Assembly: GCA_016209995.1 (NCBI GenBank)
Contig: JACQVC010000049.1
Coordinates: forward strand, 1-8,257
Length of the DNA stretch: 8,257 bases
DNA from: Gemmatimonadota bacterium
GTDB taxonomy: Bacteria > Gemmatimonadota > Gemmatimonadetes > Longimicrobiales > Gaopeijiaceae
Direction: 5' to 3'
Of this stretch, positions 5,971 to 8,257 are shown piece by piece. Within the stretch, counting starts at the first letter, position 1. Each line of letters starts with the position of its first letter. The notes under the pieces were generated by a model. It had not been told where the DNA came from, did not search any database, and worked only from the letters and a program-made list of their open reading frames with translations. Position numbers and translations under genes: made by a program.

Positions 5971-7074
5971 ATGCAGTGGTTTGGTCCAACGGCGATGTTT
6001 CTGGCGCTGATTTGCATCGCCTGTGGTCCGGCGGTGCCGGAGCGAAGAGCGGAAGTCGAGCTGGCGATCGCCGCTCAGCGAGCGGACGGACGAGACCTCA
6101 TAGCCGACATCGCGGGCGTGGCGCAGGACGCGGCGGGGCGGGTCTGGGTCGCGGATAGACTGGTGGCCGAGATCGTGGTGTTCGGACGCGACGGCTCGCT
6201 GCTGTTCCGCATGGGCCGGCCAGGCAATGGGCCGGGTGAGTTCGCCCTGCCGTGCTGTTTGACCTTCGATGGAGAGGGTCGTCTGTGGGTGCTGGATGCC
6301 GGGAACTCGCGCTATGCGGTTTTCGCGCCGGGAGACAGCGGTGCGACGCCACTGTTCTCGGTGCCGGCGCCGAGCGAAGCGCAGGCCCTGCGCCGGCCGA
6401 TTACGTTCGATGCGACGGGGCGCGTATTCGACGTGCGCCTGGGGGCCGAGAGTGGCGCCACGAGGTACCGCCTGGATTCTCTGGGTGTGGCCTTGGACAC
6501 GATCGTCCTGGCGCCGTGGCCCCCGGACAGTCTGGACATCCGGCCATTGGGGACCGGCGGTGCGATCTTTTGGGTGTGGCCGCCGTTCGGGCCCGAGGAC
6601 CTGATCGCCTTCGGCCCGCGCGGTGACCATGCACGTGCGATCTCACGCAGCTACGCAGTGACCTGGTACGACGCCGACGGTGAGGTGGTGACGGTGCTCC
6701 GCGACGAGCGGGCTCGTTCTCCGGCGCTCACGGCCGAGCAGCGTCGCGAGGCGGATCGGCAGATCCACGAGGAGGCGAGCCGCGTGGGCATGCTGGCCAT
6801 GGAGCTGGGTCCGCTGATGCCGTTCCGCCACCAGGTCTTGGCGGCCCTGTTCTTCGATCGAGCCGGCCGTCTGTGGGTGGAGCGGCACGTCCGCCCGGGT
6901 GAGGATCGCCGCGCGGACGTGTACAACCGGGATGGTGCGCTGGCGTTCCGGGCCACGTGGCCGGCCGATGTCGACCTCTCGCGGTACGGCTGGATCGCTG
7001 AGAATGCCGCGCTGGGCGTACGCCCCGATACGATTCAGGATACCGAACGCGTGGTGCGGCTGCGCTGGCGCTGA
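5971..7074 (+). CDS. Exported 6-bladed beta-propeller (NHL-like) protein
   Basis: 367-residue protein of the 6-bladed beta-propeller/NHL-like family, which is common in many copies in Gemmatimonadota. The start at 5971 follows a GGAGAAG Shine-Dalgarno. The N-terminus is hydrophobic (FLALICIAC), ending at Cys18. This could be a lipidation site, but the -3 residue is Cys and the n-region lacks a positive charge, so plain secretion or an N-terminal anchor is equally possible. Blade motifs: GVAQDAAGRVWVAD (49-62) with VFGRDG; GRPGNGPGEFALP (82-94) followed by DGEGRLWVLDAGNSR; ITFDATGRVFDV (144-155); FFDRAGRLWVER (294-305) with VYNRDG. No catalytic residues are evident, and such propellers usually act as binding or scaffold domains. 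Adjacent cysteines sit at 95-96 between two blades. The gene is divergent from the metalloprotease operon and convergent with the TPR gene. The family is clear; the ligand is unknown. Confidence 0.87.
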   Translation: MQWFGPTAMFLALICIACGPAVPERRAEVELAIAAQRADGRDLIADIAGVAQDAAGRVWVADRLVAEIVVFGRDGSLLFRMGRPGNGPGEFALPCCLTFDGEGRLWVLDAGNSRYAVFAPGDSGATPLFSVPAPSEAQALRRPITFDATGRVFDVRLGAESGATRYRLDSLGVALDTIVLAPWPPDSLDIRPLGTGGAIFWVWPPFGPEDLIAFGPRGDHARAISRSYAVTWYDADGEVVTVLRDERARSPALTAEQRREADRQIHEEASRVGMLAMELGPLMPFRHQVLAALFFDRAGRLWVERHVRPGEDRRADVYNRDGALAFRATWPADVDLSRYGWIAENAALGVRPDTIQDTERVVRLRWR

Positions 7075-7111
7075 CGCGGCTCCTGACCCCCTGTACTTCT
7101 TCGGTGACCTC
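7075..7111. other. Short convergent intergenic gap
   Basis: 37 nt separate the TGA of the beta-propeller gene from the TAA of the TPR gene on the opposite strand. I see no hairpin followed by a T-run in either direction. Transcripts may therefore overlap here, or end by a factor-dependent route. Confidence 0.5.
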
Positions 7112-8257
7112 TTAGGGACCCGCCGGCAGAGCGGCCAGCGCCTCACGCGCGCGGGCGGGCAGCGGCGAATCGGCGTCCGCTTCCGCCCAGGCCGTGAGGA
7201 AATCGCTGAAGGCGCGGCGCGCGTTCTCGCGTTCCCCGAGCTGGGCGTACAGCTCGCCGAGCCGCAGGTAGGCCAGCGCATCGGGCGTGAGCGCGGTGGC
7301 CAGCGAACGGTAATAGCGAACCGCCTCCTGCGGTCGGCCGAGTTGGGCGTAGACTTCCGCGATCCACATGCGAATGAAGGCGTTGGGTACCACGAATGGG
7401 GTGAGGCCCAAGGCTTCCTGCTGTGCGGTCTCCAGAAGTGAAAGTGCCTGCTGCGCATTTCCCCGCTTCCACAGGGCATAGCCCTCGAGGGCCCGTGCGA
7501 TCCCCGTCCAACGACGTGCGCCAAGCGTGTCGCCCTGTTCGAGCAGTCGCGCCGCGCGGTCGCGCAGCAGTGCCATGGCCCGCGCGTGATCGGACCAGCG
7601 CTCCTGGTCGACGGCGTGAGCACCGGAGAAAAGCGGGATGGGAGCCAGCACCTGCGGTGCCAACTCGCGAACCTCCAGCAAGCGGTCGACCTTGCCGTCG
7701 CCGCCGAATCCGTGCTCATGCAGGAGCAACGCCACACCGACGCGCACAGGTTCGTTGAGATCATCCAGCCGATCGACGGCCTCGCGCAACCGTCCGCGCG
7801 CTATCAGCGTCCTTACGGCGTAGAATGACTGCGCCGGCGCTGCGTCCGGATGCGCACGTGCGGCATCGGCCACGATCTGACGGTACCGGAACCCGCCGGG
7901 GCTGGCGAGGTTCAGGCCCAGATCGAAGAGTGTCGGGACGTCCAACGTATCCAGCGCCGCGAGCGCCTGCTCCTTAGCGGCGGCGGTGCCGAACAGCAGG
8001 TCGAACCCGAGGCGGCCCGCCCTGCAATAGCGGCTGGCTGGCGCCGACCGGCAGTAGGCGGTGACGAGGGACGTGGCGCGGGCGCTGTCGCCCTCGCGGT
8101 GGACGTGCTCGATGAGGTGGATGTAGGAAGGCGAGAAATCGGGGTCGAGCTCGATGGCGCGCGAGAAAGCACGGTCCATCTCGGACCGCTCCGCCAGCGC
8201 CTGCTCGCCCAGGTGGTAGTACGTGTCGCCGAGCAGGTACCACGCCTCGACGTCATC
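7112..8257 (-). CDS. TPR-repeat protein, C-terminal part (5' end outside window)
   Basis: The C-terminal 381 residues of a larger protein are visible. The frame is open to the right edge, and an internal Met at 8179 is not the likely start because TPR sequence continues upstream of it (AWYLLGDTYYHLGEQ at visible residues 5-19). Clear TPR helices include AFSRAIELDPDFSPSYIHLIEH (residues about 30-51) and a C-terminal pair at about 293-370 (AEVYAQLGRPQEAVRYYRSL and LGELYAQLGERENARRAFSDF). The middle is alpha-helical, Ala/Leu/Arg-rich, and consistent with degenerate TPRs. No transmembrane segment is visible. TPR arrays mediate protein-protein contacts. In Gemmatimonadota and Acidobacteriota, C-terminal regions of this style, with the AW.LLGD and ALDPDF phrases, often follow an N-terminal Ser/Thr kinase or a DNA-binding regulator domain. 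That domain is not in the window, so this part is inference. Confidence 0.85.
   Translation of the reverse strand, partial: DDVEAWYLLGDTYYHLGEQALAERSEMDRAFSRAIELDPDFSPSYIHLIEHVHREGDSARATSLVTAYCRSAPASRYCRAGRLGFDLLFGTAAAKEQALAALDTLDVPTLFDLGLNLASPGGFRYRQIVADAARAHPDAAPAQSFYAVRTLIARGRLREAVDRLDDLNEPVRVGVALLLHEHGFGGDGKVDRLLEVRELAPQVLAPIPLFSGAHAVDQERWSDHARAMALLRDRAARLLEQGDTLGARRWTGIARALEGYALWKRGNAQQALSLLETAQQEALGLTPFVVPNAFIRMWIAEVYAQLGRPQEAVRYYRSLATALTPDALAYLRLGELYAQLGERENARRAFSDFLTAWAEADADSPLPARAREALAALPAGP

Noticed and set aside
5734..6630. Open frame extending the metalloprotease gene 299 codons upstream on the minus strand
   Set aside because: The extension lacks any protein-like signature, runs antisense to the beta-propeller gene, and would bury a clear lipoprotein signal peptide in mid-protein. 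The start at 5733 is far better.
6643..7764. A 373-codon minus-strand open frame overlapping two genes
   Set aside because: It is out of frame with the TPR gene, has no TPR or other motif, is dominated by Arg, Ser, Pro and Cys, and ends antisense to the beta-propeller gene. It is a shadow frame.

Overview
The window is a dense, high-GC bacterial chromosome segment, roughly two-thirds G+C by eye. It has five genes and almost no non-coding DNA. I see no phage, transposon, CRISPR, tRNA or rRNA signal. The families present are a DUF5117/DUF4953-type zinc metalloprotease, an S9 peptidase with PD40 propeller repeats, an IPT/TIG plus fibronectin-III-like lipoprotein, a 6-bladed beta-propeller exported protein, and a large TPR protein of the sort found behind Ser/Thr kinases. 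This combination is typical of Gemmatimonadota, with Acidobacteriota as the main alternative. The taxonomic call is inference from gene content only.

Layout: (i) 1-1688, minus strand, an S9-family serine peptidase lipoprotein whose 3' end lies beyond the left edge. (ii) 1689-1846, a 158-nt non-coding leader. (iii) 1847-3154, minus strand, a repeat-built surface lipoprotein with the domain order FN3-like, IPT, IPT, FN3-like. (iv) 3151-5733, minus strand, a zinc metalloprotease lipoprotein whose stop codon overlaps the start of (iii) in an ATGA. (v) 5734-5970, a divergent intergenic region. (vi) 5971-7074, plus strand, an exported 6-bladed beta-propeller protein. (vii) 7075-7111, a 37-nt convergent gap. 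(viii) 7112-8257, minus strand, the C-terminal 381 residues of a TPR protein whose start lies beyond the right edge.

The three minus-strand genes from 5733 down to 1 all begin with a signal peptide ending in a lipobox. They look like one unit devoted to cell-envelope proteolysis: a metalloprotease translationally coupled to a non-catalytic adhesive or scaffold-type lipoprotein, followed by a peptidase that could trim the released peptides. The coupling of (iv) to (iii) is seen directly in the sequence. The functional partnership is inference. The beta-propeller gene is transcribed divergently and could share regulation with the metalloprotease. The TPR gene belongs to a different, convergent unit.

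The points most worth a second look are the coupled metalloprotease and repeat-lipoprotein pair, the mirror-like A-B-B'-A' architecture with a conserved CxGC in each outer domain, and the non-canonical oxyanion-region motif in the S9 peptidase.
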